Below the pieces are notes generated by a model. The model was given only the letters and a program-made list of their open reading frames with translations, was not told where the DNA came from and ran no database searches. 64,000 bases of DNA from an uncultured Aquimarina sp. GTDB taxonomy: Bacteria > Bacteroidota > Bacteroidia > Flavobacteriales > Flavobacteriaceae. Shown here in pieces: positions 8,563-18,289 of the stretch (its first letter is position 1; every line of letters begins with the position of its first letter). A program made the position numbers and the translations under genes. The stretch lies in the NCBI GenBank assembly GCA_947500505.1, contig CANMSL010000017.1, positions 33,530 to 97,529 on the forward strand, written 5' to 3'.

Positions 8563-11009
8563 TTAGGTGTTTGATTTTTTTTGACACTTAATACGTTTAA
8601 ATTATTTATAAACTCACAAGTAAAACTTCCTATCGGAGAACCATCAGGAATTTTGGGTGAAGGTATAACTTTAAACTTTTCCGGTTTATTCATAAAATAC
8701 TGAATTTGTTGTAAGTAATAATCATAGTATACATCATTTAGTTTATTTGAAGTAAGTAAAGATTTTATCTTTTTTAGTGAAGCATAAGCTAAAGCTCTCA
8801 CCTGGGGATACCCGTTCTTATCATTACTTAAATTCATCAAATGTTTTAATGTATTGCTTTTTACTGCCTGCTGGATTTCGTTATAATAATTATTTTTAGG
8901 GTTCACCTCAAAAACTGTTTTGATCAATTCGTCCAAGACTTCAGAAGCCCCTAATTGCGAAGGATCCAAACTACTTTGCTGTACTAGTCGTGAAATCCTT
9001 TCAGGGTGTAGTATAAGTGATAAACTCATATCGCTTGCTGTAGCAGCAGCACTAATAGCATCAAATGCTACACCTGTTTTGCTATTAAAAGATTCTCTTG
9101 TTCGCCCGTATCCATATGCTCTTGGAGGAAACAATTTTAATTTATCCTCAGGGATCGCTAGAATCTCTGGCGATAACGTTTTAAGTACCTGATTCAACGC
9201 TTTTCGCTGTTCCTTCTCTGAAATTACTTCTACAATCGTTTGTCCATCTCCTTTAACAGCATAATTGTAATTGAGGCCACCAATCAATTTTACTGCGGCT
9301 TCTGTTTGATATCTATGAAAAAAGTATAATGGAACAAAAACATCTTCTAAAACAGAATAAGGCTCACCTATCCTGATGTTATCTTCTGAAAAATTACTAA
9401 TTGCAACTTCTCTAACATTTAAAACATTTTTTAATTCTTCAGAAGCACTTTTACCATTATCCCATAAGTGAGCTAAACCGTGTGCCCCTCCTCTAGCCCT
9501 TGCATCACTATCTGATATAAAACGTAACCCTGATGTATAGGCTTCATCTAAGATAATATTGAGTGCCTTATGTTCATCAACTCCTTGTTTAAAATCAGAA
9601 TAACTATAAGCAACTGTTACTTTATCCCAAGCGCCGATTTTGGTATCATACGCATCAGAAAAATCTATCTTTCCACCCTTCAGGCTTACGCTAGGATGCG
9701 GATAATCCATTACAGAGGCTCTGTTACTAGTACTGGCAGCAAAATTATGTGCAAAACCAATAGTGTGCCCCACCTCGTGTGCAGATAATTGACGAATTCT
9801 GGCTAAAGCCATTTCTAACATTGATTGATAATTTTGATCGTTTTTAGCAAATGGTTTGTTAGATAATGCTTGTGCGATAAGAAAGTCCTGACGAATTCTT
9901 AAGCTACCTAAACTAACATGTCCTTTAAGTATTTCTCCAGTTCTGGGATCTACAACACTTGCTCCATAACTCCACCCACGTGTAGAACGATGTACCCATT
10001 GTATCATATTATATCGTAAATCCATAGGATCAGCATCTACAGGAAGCATTTTTACCTGAAAAGCATCTTTAAACCCGATAGCTTCAAACGCCTGATTCCA
10101 CCATCTTGCGCCATCTAGTAAAGCTGACCTAACCGGTTCTGGGGTACCAGGATCTAAATAATAAATGATTGGTTCCTTAGCTTCGCTCACAACTAATTCT
10201 GGATTTTTCTTCTCTAATCTATGTCTGGTAATATATCTTTTTACAATGGGTTCCTGTATTGGCGTCGCGTAATCTAAATAGGATATTGATAAAGCACCAC
10301 TTCTGGGATCAAATTCACGTTTTTTATAATTATCATCTGGTAATTCTACAAAAGAATGATGCTGTGTTACTGTAAGAAACTTCGAATCCGGAGCTACTGA
10401 CCATATATTTCTACCTTTTGGTTCACCTTTATAAGTTATCAATGCCTCAAACTCTACATTTTTAGGAAATGCCTTTGTTCGCTCTAAACTTAATGCGCTT
10501 TTTGACTTATCTATACTGTAACTTCCTTCATTTTGACTTTTCAATCGATCAATTATCCCATGAGTGTCCTGCAATAAAAACGGAGTTAAATCAATAATAA
10601 ATGTTTTCTCTTTTTCTTCTTTTATAGGAAAACCAAATAATACCGATCTAGCAAAAGCTTGCTCCACACTTTTTTGCTCTAATTTATTTTCTGTAATAGC
10701 CCTATATCTCTGATTGGGTTGTATTAACAGTAATTTGTTACCTGCTCTTTGAAATTTTACCACAACTCCACCTCCAATCTGTCCTCGATCTAACCCTATG
10801 TCATTAGAACCCAAACCTGTAGCCAACGAATGAACATATAAAAATTCGGTATTCAGTTTATGTACCTCTAAATACACCTCATCTTTATCTTGATTATAGT
10901 AAAAATTGAAATAACCCTTGTAAGATGTTAAGTTATTTTGTTTTTCTAAAAACTGTGCTGAAATGAGATGGCAAGCAAGTAAAAGCAGAAAAGTAAGATT
11001 TATTTTCAT
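8559..11009 (-). CDS. Secreted zinc-dependent metalloprotease, 816 aa
   Basis: An exported protein (signal peptide about residues 1-18, ending in LISAQF) of the large Bacteroidota zinc metalloprotease family with DUF5117/DUF5118-type flanks. The zincin motif HEVGHTIGFAHNF at residues 411-423 gives ligands His411, His415 and His421, with Glu412 as catalytic base. A Met-turn-like SVMDYP follows at 432-437, as in metzincins. The 816-residue length is usual for the family. The cleavage specificity is unknown. It overlaps the threonine aldolase gene by 4 bp and is divergent from prfB. Confidence 0.87.
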   Translation of the reverse strand: MKINLTFLLLLACHLISAQFLEKQNNLTSYKGYFNFYYNQDKDEVYLEVHKLNTEFLYVHSLATGLGSNDIGLDRGQIGGGVVVKFQRAGNKLLLIQPNQRYRAITENKLEQKSVEQAFARSVLFGFPIKEEKEKTFIIDLTPFLLQDTHGIIDRLKSQNEGSYSIDKSKSALSLERTKAFPKNVEFEALITYKGEPKGRNIWSVAPDSKFLTVTQHHSFVELPDDNYKKREFDPRSGALSISYLDYATPIQEPIVKRYITRHRLEKKNPELVVSEAKEPIIYYLDPGTPEPVRSALLDGARWWNQAFEAIGFKDAFQVKMLPVDADPMDLRYNMIQWVHRSTRGWSYGASVVDPRTGEILKGHVSLGSLRIRQDFLIAQALSNKPFAKNDQNYQSMLEMALARIRQLSAHEVGHTIGFAHNFAASTSNRASVMDYPHPSVSLKGGKIDFSDAYDTKIGAWDKVTVAYSYSDFKQGVDEHKALNIILDEAYTSGLRFISDSDARARGGAHGLAHLWDNGKSASEELKNVLNVREVAISNFSEDNIRIGEPYSVLEDVFVPLYFFHRYQTEAAVKLIGGLNYNYAVKGDGQTIVEVISEKEQRKALNQVLKTLSPEILAIPEDKLKLFPPRAYGYGRTRESFNSKTGVAFDAISAAATASDMSLSLILHPERISRLVQQSSLDPSQLGASEVLDELIKTVFEVNPKNNYYNEIQQAVKSNTLKHLMNLSNDKNGYPQVRALAYASLKKIKSLLTSNKLNDVYYDYYLQQIQYFMNKPEKFKVIPSPKIPDGSPIGSFTCEFINNLNVLSVKKNQTPK

Positions 11010-11065
11010 CTTAAAATGGATTATATAATTTACAAAAGCACTAAAACTATAAAATAATAGTAAAA

Positions 11066-11099
11066 TTGTTTCCTTCTGAACTGTTAAATCCTATTTTTG
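11066..11099 (+). promoter_or_regulatory. prfB promoter (TTG-N23-TATTTTTG)
   Basis: TTG at 11066-11068 and TATTTTTG at 11092-11099 are separated by 23 bp, matching the Bacteroidota sigma-factor consensus TTG-N17-23-TAnnTTTG. The -7 box ends 17 bp before the ATG at 11117. Confidence 0.65.
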
Positions 11100-11116
11100 T
11101 CAAAAATAATTTAAAT

Positions 11117-12215
11117 ATGATTAATACTGAGACTTTACAAGATCTTAGAGAGCGCCTGGTTGCGTTAAGGAGGTATCTTTGACATTGATGCCAAACTTAT
11201 AGAAATAGCGAACGAAGAAGAAAAAACCTATGCCCCTGATTTCTGGGATAATGCACAGGAAGCAGAAAAATTAATGCGCTCTTTAAATGCTGAAAAAAAA
11301 TGGGTTTCTGAATATGAGAGTAGTATAACTCTCGTAGATGATCTGGAAACTCTCTACGAATTTTATAAAGAGGGAGATGTATCAGAAAAAGAAGTAGAAG
11401 AGAGTTATTCAAAAGCGTTAGATCTTATTGAAAAGCTAGAATTTAAAAACATGCTCAGTGAGGAAGGAGACAGCATGAGTGCAGTACTTCAAATCACAGC
11501 AGGTGCAGGTGGAACAGAAAGTTGCGATTGGGCGAGTATGTTAATGCGTATGTATCTGATGTGGTCAGAAAAACAAGGCTTTAAAGTAAAAGAATTAAAC
11601 TACCAGGAAGGTGATGTGGCAGGTATAAAAACTGTTACCTTAGAGATTGATGGTGAATATGCATTCGGGTGGTTGAAAGGTGAAAATGGAGTTCATAGAT
11701 TAGTTCGTATTTCTCCTTTTGATAGTAATGCAAAGAGACATACATCATTTGCCTCAATATATGTTTATCCGTTAGCTGATGATAGCATAGAGATAGAGAT
11801 CAACTCATCCGACTATGAAATCATAACTTCCCGATCAAGTGGTGCTGGTGGACAAAATGTAAATAAAGTAGAAACTAAAGTTCAACTTACACATTTCCCA
11901 ACAGGAATTCAAATATCCTGTTCAGATTCCAGATCACAACATGATAATAGAGAAAAGGCTTTGCAAATGCTAAAATCGCAACTTTTTGAATTGGAGCTTA
12001 AAAAACAACAAGCCCAGCGCGATGAAATCGAAGCATCTAAGATGAAAATTGAATGGGGTTCGCAAATACGTAATTATGTTATGCATCCTTATAAATTGGT
12101 AAAGGACGTTAGAACTTCTGAAGAAACCGGAAATGTTGATGCTGTTATGGATGGAAATATTGACTCTTTCTTAAAAGCTTATCTTATGATGATGGGGCAA
12201 AAAAATGAAACGTAA
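11117..12215 (+). CDS. prfB: Peptide chain release factor 2, programmed +1 frameshift
   Basis: RF2 recognises UGA and UAA stops and triggers peptide release. Translation starts at ATG 11117; the first 21 codons run into TGA at 11180-11182. The text before it, AAGGAGG-TAT-CTT-TGA-C, is the classical RF2 autoregulatory slip site: a Shine-Dalgarno-like AGGAGG and CUU slipping onto UUU ahead of UGA-C. Reading continues in the +1 frame from GAC at 11181. The joined product is 365 aa, the same length as E. coli RF2. The anticodon-like SPF (about 199-201) defines RF2 rather than RF1, and the catalytic GGQ (about 244-246) lies in SSGAGGQNVNKVE. A gene model starting at the ATG 11274 would lose about 52 residues. 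Confidence 0.97.
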
Positions 12216-12226
12216 TAATTAACGAG

Positions 12227-12568
12227 ATGACAACAATATATCACAATCCAAGATGTAGTAAATCCAGACAATGTCTGGCTCTTTTAGAAGAAAAAAAAGA
12301 AAATCTAAACATTATCAAATATTTAGATACTACTTTTACAGTAGCACAGTTAACCGGGGTAATCAACCAATTGGGAATAAAACCAATCGATCTGGTCAGA
12401 AAAAATGAAACTGTCTGGAAGCAAAGTTTTAAGGGTAGAGATTTTACTGATAAAGATTTGATAAAAATAATGTGCGAACATCCGAAACTTATTGAAAGAC
12501 CTATCATAATTAAAAACGATAAAGCCGTAATAGGGCGCCCGCCAGAAAAAGTGATTGAGATACTATAA
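12227..12568 (+). CDS. ArsC-family arsenate reductase-like protein
   Basis: A 113-aa thioredoxin-fold protein of the ArsC/Spx group. The N-terminal HNPRCSKSRQ places the catalytic Cys at residue 10, and ERPII near residue 90 supplies the conserved Arg. ArsC reduces arsenate to arsenite with glutathione and glutaredoxin, but there is no arsB, acr3 or arsR nearby, and close relatives (YfgD type) have uncertain substrates. It begins 11 bp after prfB and is followed by a strong terminator, so it is probably the second gene of a prfB operon. Confidence 0.85.
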   Translation: MTTIYHNPRCSKSRQCLALLEEKKENLNIIKYLDTTFTVAQLTGVINQLGIKPIDLVRKNETVWKQSFKGRDFTDKDLIKIMCEHPKLIERPIIIKNDKAVIGRPPEKVIEIL

Positions 12569-12572
12569 ACTA

Positions 12573-12608
12573 AAAAACTGCTTATGTTGACACAAGCAGT
12601 TTTTTTAT
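12573..12608 (+). terminator. Terminator of prfB-arsC
   Basis: The stem AAAAACTGCTT / AAGCAGTTTTT with a 10-nt loop ends in a T-run at about 12600-12606. The inner bases can extend the stem. It also faces the 3' end of the convergent lipoprotein gene. Confidence 0.8.
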
Positions 12609-12626
12609 AACCTTTTCTAAGAGTTA

Positions 12627-14762
12627 CTAATTACATTGTTGACCACTACTTGGACATCCACAGACCGGTGGTGGTTCGCAAGGATTGGCACAAGGACAGG
12701 TCTGTTGTTCAAGAACAGATATAGTTACATTTGCAGTGGCTGTTGCTCCATTATTATCAGTAACCTCCATAGTAACCGTGTATATTCCACCTCTACTAAA
12801 AGTATGTGAAGTGGCTAAAGGAAAACCTCCTGATTCTCGTGGACTACCATCGTCAAAATCCCAAACAGAAGATTGAATAGTACCATCACTATCAGTAGAG
12901 TTATTATTAGTAAATAAAACTGCGAACGGTGCGATACCACCTGTATCGCTAGCAGTTATTTCTGCTGTTGGAGGGTCATTGACAATCACCATTCTTTCTG
13001 TAGTCGCTATATTACCTGAAGTATCTTCTGCCGAGTATGTTATACTGTAGGTTGCTGCTACACTCGTGTTAACAGAGCCGGATGTACTCACGCTCACGGT
13101 TCCATCCACATCATCAATTGCTGAAGCCCCTTGTTCTGTATATACGCCACCTAGTTGTATTATCGTAGGATTTTCTCCATTTAAAGTAATATTAGGAGGA
13201 GTGGTATCCGGGCTAGTCACTGTAATTTCAACAGAAACCACTCCTGTTCCTCCATAATTATCTATTACATTCAGTGAAGCAGTATAAATTCCGGGCGTGT
13301 TATAGGTATGCGAAGTATTAAAAGGGAAAGTTCCTTGAGCATTCGAACTACCATCCCCGAAGTTCCATATAGTTGTTTCGACAGTTCCATCACTATCAGA
13401 TGATCCTGTATCATTAAATGATACGCTTAGTGGAGCAATACCTGATAAAGGAGTAGCATTAATTACTGCCGTAGGAGGGTCATTTACAATAACTGTTCTT
13501 TCTGCAGTCCCTACATTACCTGAAGTATCTTCTGCCGAGTATGTAACGGTATATGTACCTGCAACCGTAGTATTAAGATCAGATGTGTCAATATTCAACA
13601 TAGAACCATCATCTACAGTAGCTCCTAATTCAGTATAATTCTCACCTAATTGTAAAATCTGAGGATTATCACCAGTTATTGTAATCACCGGAGCTTCCGT
13701 ATCAGGATCATCATAAACAACATTTACCGGCGCTTCCCGGCTAATTGGTGTTGTATTTGTGTTAACTACTGTAAAATTGATGTTATGTTCTCCACTAATC
13801 GTTCCCGTATATTCTCCAAAAGATGTACCAACGACCAAAGGAATGGTTTCATTTGCAGCATAGGTTACATTGTTATACACCAAACTTCCTGTATTCGATG
13901 TAGTATAAGTCATAATGTATGTAGAAGTTCCAACAGTTTCCTCTAGGGTAAATCCAATCTCAATCGGATTATTTGTAAGTGCCTGTAAAGTTTCTGTCCG
14001 CGCTGTAAATGTAAAATCAGGAGTATCTCCAACTTCGACTATAATACTTTTTTCAACACTTACCCCTAAACTGCTTGTAGCTGTAAATAAAATTTCAACG
14101 GTACCTATAGTAACACCTTCAAACTTCCAGCTAGAATCACCAACCGGAACTTCGACAGTAGTTTCAGGGTTTAAAGCTGTTCCATCTACTAATATGTTTC
14201 CTGATCCTATGATATCTGCATCCGGAGTTCCAAAAACATACTGCACATTATAAGTGGCTGAACTAATTTCAGAAATACTTAAATTTAAATCAATCTCACC
14301 ATCTACATATGTTGATTCTGGAGTTGGCACCACATCAAAAGTAAACGCAGTGTCGTTTACATTATAAGTCAAAGCAAAATCTTCTTCTCTTTCAGATTCG
14401 TCGCGAATTGTGATGGTTACTTTATTAGTGCCGACGGTGGTTCCAATATATTCTACGGTAAACTGCGGACCTGAAGGTAGATCAACAAATTGATCTTCCT
14501 CTATTCTTTCAGAATTGACCATATAATACCCTGCTCCTTCGGTAACATTATATTTTATCTGATAATCTCCTGCATCAATAGTTCCTCCACCGGTAATTGT
14601 AAAACTTGTAGTTTCAGGAGTGTCTAAAAATGCATCTATGGTAATTTCGCTGAATTCCACTTTAAAGAACACTACTAATTCATCGGTTACCTCTTTATTA
14701 CAAGCGATTACTAAAGATAGCAGAAGTACACTTCCCAGTAGATATTTATAAATTTTTCTCAT
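12627..14762 (-). CDS. Lipoprotein: TraQ-like repeats, DUF5011 and PKD domains, Cys-rich tail
   Basis: A 711-aa surface lipoprotein (signal peptide with LVIAC, lipidated Cys about 21). About residues 30-350 hold three divergent repeats of roughly 105 residues, each with an FTF-x-V start, a central Y-x-I/V-x-Y and a G-S/G-x-L/I stretch; these resemble the TraQ/DUF3872 domain of Bacteroides conjugative transposons. Next come two copies of a DUF5011 Ig-like domain plus PKD domain (PPTA-x-I, W-N/D-FGDGS, Y-T/S-HTY). The two copies are an obvious tandem duplication with a 504-bp period. The last 24 residues contain six Cys (TCPCANPC, VCGC, QQC), unusual for a lipoprotein. It lies 67 bp behind the TraO-like gene on the same strand, probably as one operon. 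PKD and Ig-like domains suggest extracellular adhesion. The TraQ link is my reading of the pattern and should be tested. Confidence 0.75.
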   Translation of the reverse strand: MRKIYKYLLGSVLLLSLVIACNKEVTDELVVFFKVEFSEITIDAFLDTPETTSFTITGGGTIDAGDYQIKYNVTEGAGYYMVNSERIEEDQFVDLPSGPQFTVEYIGTTVGTNKVTITIRDESEREEDFALTYNVNDTAFTFDVVPTPESTYVDGEIDLNLSISEISSATYNVQYVFGTPDADIIGSGNILVDGTALNPETTVEVPVGDSSWKFEGVTIGTVEILFTATSSLGVSVEKSIIVEVGDTPDFTFTARTETLQALTNNPIEIGFTLEETVGTSTYIMTYTTSNTGSLVYNNVTYAANETIPLVVGTSFGEYTGTISGEHNINFTVVNTNTTPISREAPVNVVYDDPDTEAPVITITGDNPQILQLGENYTELGATVDDGSMLNIDTSDLNTTVAGTYTVTYSAEDTSGNVGTAERTVIVNDPPTAVINATPLSGIAPLSVSFNDTGSSDSDGTVETTIWNFGDGSSNAQGTFPFNTSHTYNTPGIYTASLNVIDNYGGTGVVSVEITVTSPDTTPPNITLNGENPTIIQLGGVYTEQGASAIDDVDGTVSVSTSGSVNTSVAATYSITYSAEDTSGNIATTERMVIVNDPPTAEITASDTGGIAPFAVLFTNNNSTDSDGTIQSSVWDFDDGSPRESGGFPLATSHTFSRGGIYTVTMEVTDNNGATATANVTISVLEQQTCPCANPCEPPPVCGCPSSGQQCN

Positions 14763-14829
14763 CTCTTTATATTTATTGTTTAAATAGTCGATAATGATCA
14801 GATAGTATTGAATCTATCTTAACAACATA

Positions 14830-15384
14830 CTATTTTAATATTAGTTTAATTCCTAGCCCGAAATATGGAGAAAACTCACCTATTTCACTATTTACATGAT
14901 ATATTTCCTGAGCTTTGATATTGATAGCCACCGTAGGAATTAAAAAGATATCTGCATCTAGTCCGGCATAAGCTCCAAACACCATCTTGTTAGTTTCGAT
15001 ATCCAGCACCTGATTATTTTCTAAAAGTTGATCTCCCTCATTAATAACCTCATAGCCAATAGTTGCTCCAGCACCAAGCGAAAGAGCAAACGTTCTCTTG
15101 TTATTCCTTAAAACATCAAAAAAGAAACCAGCATTGAAAGCATATAAATTGGCCGGTATATCAATATCTTGGTATTCTAAATTAGTAAAATTGGCTTGAA
15201 CATTTAGTTGTAAATAATCAAATTCGTTTACTTTATAATCCAATGTAATCATACTCCCAAATCCCGAATCAACATATCCACCGGTCAAAGACAAAGCCAT
15301 TTTATGACTCTGAGCATACATTGAAATTGAAGAAAAAAGAATTAAAGTAATTAATAAGGACTTATTAATTTGAAGTTTTTTCAT
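14830..15384 (-). CDS. TraO-like outer membrane beta-barrel protein
   Basis: A 184-aa exported protein (signal peptide about 1-24, ending YAQS). The body has alternating beta-strands and ends in YFGLGIKLILK, as outer membrane barrels do. The pattern LTGGYVDS, SLGAGATIGYEVINEG, FGAYAGLDADIFL and the C-terminal FGLGIKLI follows the conjugal transfer protein TraO of Bacteroides conjugative transposons along its length. The TraQ-like lipoprotein follows on the same strand, which mirrors the close placement of traO and traQ in those elements. No other transfer gene is present, so I infer a chromosomal envelope pair using the same folds. A generic barrel annotation would also be defensible. Confidence 0.72.
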   Translation of the reverse strand: MKKLQINKSLLITLILFSSISMYAQSHKMALSLTGGYVDSGFGSMITLDYKVNEFDYLQLNVQANFTNLEYQDIDIPANLYAFNAGFFFDVLRNNKRTFALSLGAGATIGYEVINEGDQLLENNQVLDIETNKMVFGAYAGLDADIFLIPTVAINIKAQEIYHVNSEIGEFSPYFGLGIKLILK

Positions 15385-15444
15385 ATACCCTGTTTTTATT
15401 TAAAATGATATGTGCTCATTGTATTTTTCTGCAAAAAGCAATTG

Positions 15445-15452
15445 CAAAACTA
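15445..15452 (-). promoter_or_regulatory. -7 box (TAGTTTTG) upstream of the TraO-like gene
   Basis: On the minus strand TAGTTTTG lies about 60 bp before the start at 15384 and fits TAnnTTTG. The rest of the 375-bp divergent gap (15385-15759) holds the receptor -7 box below and nothing else I could support. Confidence 0.4.
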
Positions 15453-15644
15453 AAAAACGCAAACGTATTTCACACTATAATTATTGTGTCTTTGTTGTAA
15501 CTAAATTCTTTCAAATCATAATAAAGTATCAGTGAAAGTAGTATTTTGTTAAATTAACCTAACAAACAACACTCTTAAGGTGTTATAAATAAATACTTTA
15601 CATTATTTAACACGTTTTTAACCGTATTAGATCAACCCTAAGTA

Positions 15645-15652
15645 TATTTTTG
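15645..15652 (+). promoter_or_regulatory. -7 box (TATTTTTG) upstream of the TonB receptor
   Basis: TATTTTTG fits TAnnTTTG and would give a leader of about 100 nt before the ATG at 15760. No TTG is seen at the -33 distance. Confidence 0.4.
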
Positions 15653-15759
15653 GCACTTCTACAAATTAAATATGAAATAAGCCGTAATAGTTATGCTGAT
15701 AACCAACAAAATGATTCTATGTCGGTTCCATCTGATCTTTAAAAGAATAATATAAAGAG

Positions 15760-18198
15760 ATGAAAAACACCGTTATACTAATACTAGCAATAATCACGGG
15801 GATTTATGCTTACGGACAACAAAATGAAGTTAAGATTACCGGAAAAGTCATTGACCAGGTAACCAAAGAACCATTAGAGTACGCTACTATCTCTTTTTTT
15901 AATCCTAAAGAAAATAAAATTGTTACTGGTGGGATTACTCAAACAAATGGTAATTTTAGTATTAAAGTTCCTAAAGGTGTCTACACAATTTCTATTGAAT
16001 ATATTTCTTTCAAAACAAAAAAAATTACGCAACAAAAACTTTTGAAAAACACTGATGTGGGAATTATTAATCTTGAATTAGACACAGAGTCGTTAGATGA
16101 TGTTGTTATTATTGCCGAAAAAACAACTGTGGAAATAAGATTAGATAAAAAAATATATAATGTTGGTAAAGATCTTACCGTTAGCGGTGGAACTGTAAGT
16201 GACGTGCTAGATAATGTACCTTCGGTTTCTGTAGATGTAGAAGGAAATGTAGCATTGAGAGGGAATGACAACGTGAGAATACTAATAAACGGCAAACCAT
16301 CAGGTCTCGTAGGATTAAACAGTACGGAGGCATTGCGCCAGCTTCCTGCAGAATCTATAGAACGTGTAGAAGTTATCACCTCTCCTTCTGCCAGATATGA
16401 TGCAGAAGGTACTGCAGGTATTCTGAATATTATTTTACGCCGTAGTAAGCTACAGGGGTTAAACGGCGCTTTGACTTTAAACAGTGGCTATCCCCTACAG
16501 GCAGGAATCTCAGGAAATTTAAATTACAGGACGGGCGATCTCAATTTCTTTACAACTTCCGGTTATAATTATAGAGAGGTGCCGGGAAATTCATTATCTG
16601 AAACACGTTTTTTAAATATTGATTCAGAAACCCAAATAGATAATCCGGATACGTTCTTGAACGAAAAAAGAGATTTCGACAGGATTCGCAAAGGAATTAA
16701 TACCAATGTTGGTTTAGAATGGTACATTAATGATAGTTCCTCGATTACTTCTTCATTTTTTTATAGATCCAGTGACAATGAAAGTAATACGACGAATCTA
16801 ATTACGGAGCCAGATGCTAATGGAAATATCCTGACTAGTAACCTGCGATTTGATCCCGAAGTTGAAGACGATATTACCAAACAATATTCGCTAAATTACA
16901 ATAAAGACTTTAATGATAGCGGCCACAAGCTAACTTTTGATTTTCAAGTGGAAAATAGTGAAGAAGAGGAAGAGTCCAGAATTACGCAGGAAAATATTTC
17001 TACCGTAGAATTGGTAAACACTTTTGAAGAGCAAAATCGTATACTCCTTCAAACCGACTATGTACTTCCCATTGGCAAGAATACTCAGTTCGAATTGGGG
17101 TATAGAGGTAATTTTAATGAATTGGATACTGAATTCTTAGTACAATTTGATAACAACGGTACTGTGGTTACTGACACTAATTTATCAAACAACCTCATAT
17201 ACAAAGAATATGTAAATGCTGCCTATACTCAATATGGAAGTAAAATTGGCAGATTTTCTTATTTACTGGGTTTACGAATTGAAGGTACAAGGATTACTAT
17301 TGATCAAAAAACAAGTGGTGATTTTAGCAAAAAAAATTATACCGATATATTTCCAACAATAAATTTAGGTTTTGAATTATCAAAAAAACAAAGTTTAACG
17401 CTGGGTTATAATCGAAGAATCCGTAGACCACGTTCCAGGTTTATCAATCCATTTCCCTCCAGATCCAGTGCTACTAACATTTTTCAGGGAAATCCAGATA
17501 TTGATCCTAGTTACTCTAATGCTTTTGACCTAGGATATCTAAACAGAATAGGAAAATTGACTTTAAATTCTTCAATATACTATAACCGATCAACTCAGGT
17601 ATTTACATTTATTTCTGAAGATACAGGAGATATCGTAATAATTGGTAATGGCACTGAAGTCCCGGTAATAAGGAGGTCTCCTGTCAACCTTGCCAGTTCT
17701 GATCGATATGGATTCGAGTTCAATTTAACCTATAGCCCCAACAGAAAATGGAGGCTTAATGGTAATTTTAATGCGTTTCAAAATAGCATTAGAGGTAATT
17801 TTAATAATCAAAATTTTGACGCTGACAATTTTAGCTGGTTCGTTAGATTGAGTAATAAACTTACACTCCCGGCAAAAATTGACTGGCAAACCATTGCCTT
17901 TTATTCTGGTCCGAGTGAAGATGCGCAAACCAAAAGAGAAGGGCTTTTTAGTGTAAATCTGGCTTTTAGCAAAGACTTTTTGAAGGATAAAGCATCCTTC
18001 ACTTTTAATGTGAGTGATCTATTCAATTCCAGAAAACGCCAAAGCATATCTACCACAGAAACATTCATTAGTAATAGTGAGTTTCAGTGGAGAGAAAGAA
18101 GTTTCAATCTATCATTTACCTATAGATTTAATCAGAAAAAGAAGAGACAACGATCAAGAGGCAATTTTAATGGAGGAGATGATGAGTTCGAAGGATAA
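15760..18198 (+). CDS. TonB-dependent receptor family protein (OMP_b-brl_3 type)
   Basis: An 812-aa outer membrane protein. After the signal peptide (about 1-19, YAYGQQ) comes a carboxypeptidase-regulatory-like domain (KITGKVIDQVTKEPLEYATI, about 24-105), then a plug domain (VSDVLDNVPSVSVDVEGNVALRGNDNVRILINGKPSG; about 145-235) and a large barrel of the OMP_b-brl_3 type. The final residues are Arg/Lys/Gly-rich with an acidic end rather than a classical terminal Phe. No SusD-like partner follows, so this is not a SusCD polysaccharide system. The ligand cannot be read from the sequence; several relatives are linked to metal or siderophore uptake. A strong terminator lies behind it. Confidence 0.88.
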   Translation: MKNTVILILAIITGIYAYGQQNEVKITGKVIDQVTKEPLEYATISFFNPKENKIVTGGITQTNGNFSIKVPKGVYTISIEYISFKTKKITQQKLLKNTDVGIINLELDTESLDDVVIIAEKTTVEIRLDKKIYNVGKDLTVSGGTVSDVLDNVPSVSVDVEGNVALRGNDNVRILINGKPSGLVGLNSTEALRQLPAESIERVEVITSPSARYDAEGTAGILNIILRRSKLQGLNGALTLNSGYPLQAGISGNLNYRTGDLNFFTTSGYNYREVPGNSLSETRFLNIDSETQIDNPDTFLNEKRDFDRIRKGINTNVGLEWYINDSSSITSSFFYRSSDNESNTTNLITEPDANGNILTSNLRFDPEVEDDITKQYSLNYNKDFNDSGHKLTFDFQVENSEEEEESRITQENISTVELVNTFEEQNRILLQTDYVLPIGKNTQFELGYRGNFNELDTEFLVQFDNNGTVVTDTNLSNNLIYKEYVNAAYTQYGSKIGRFSYLLGLRIEGTRITIDQKTSGDFSKKNYTDIFPTINLGFELSKKQSLTLGYNRRIRRPRSRFINPFPSRSSATNIFQGNPDIDPSYSNAFDLGYLNRIGKLTLNSSIYYNRSTQVFTFISEDTGDIVIIGNGTEVPVIRRSPVNLASSDRYGFEFNLTYSPNRKWRLNGNFNAFQNSIRGNFNNQNFDADNFSWFVRLSNKLTLPAKIDWQTIAFYSGPSEDAQTKREGLFSVNLAFSKDFLKDKASFTFNVSDLFNSRKRQSISTTETFISNSEFQWRERSFNLSFTYRFNQKKKRQRSRGNFNGGDDEFEG

Positions 18199-18232
18199 AT
18201 TGCAATTTTATTAAAACTAATGGTAGCACATA

Positions 18233-18265
18233 AAAAAAGGGAGCTGATTCATCAACTCCCTTTTT
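18233..18265 (+). terminator. Terminator of the TonB receptor gene
   Basis: AAAAAGGGAG and CTCCCTTTTT pair around a TGAT/ATCA inner stem with one mismatch. A T-run follows. It also faces the end of the convergent small gene at 18290. Confidence 0.85.
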
Positions 18266-18289
18266 ATAATATATAACTACTGCTATTAT

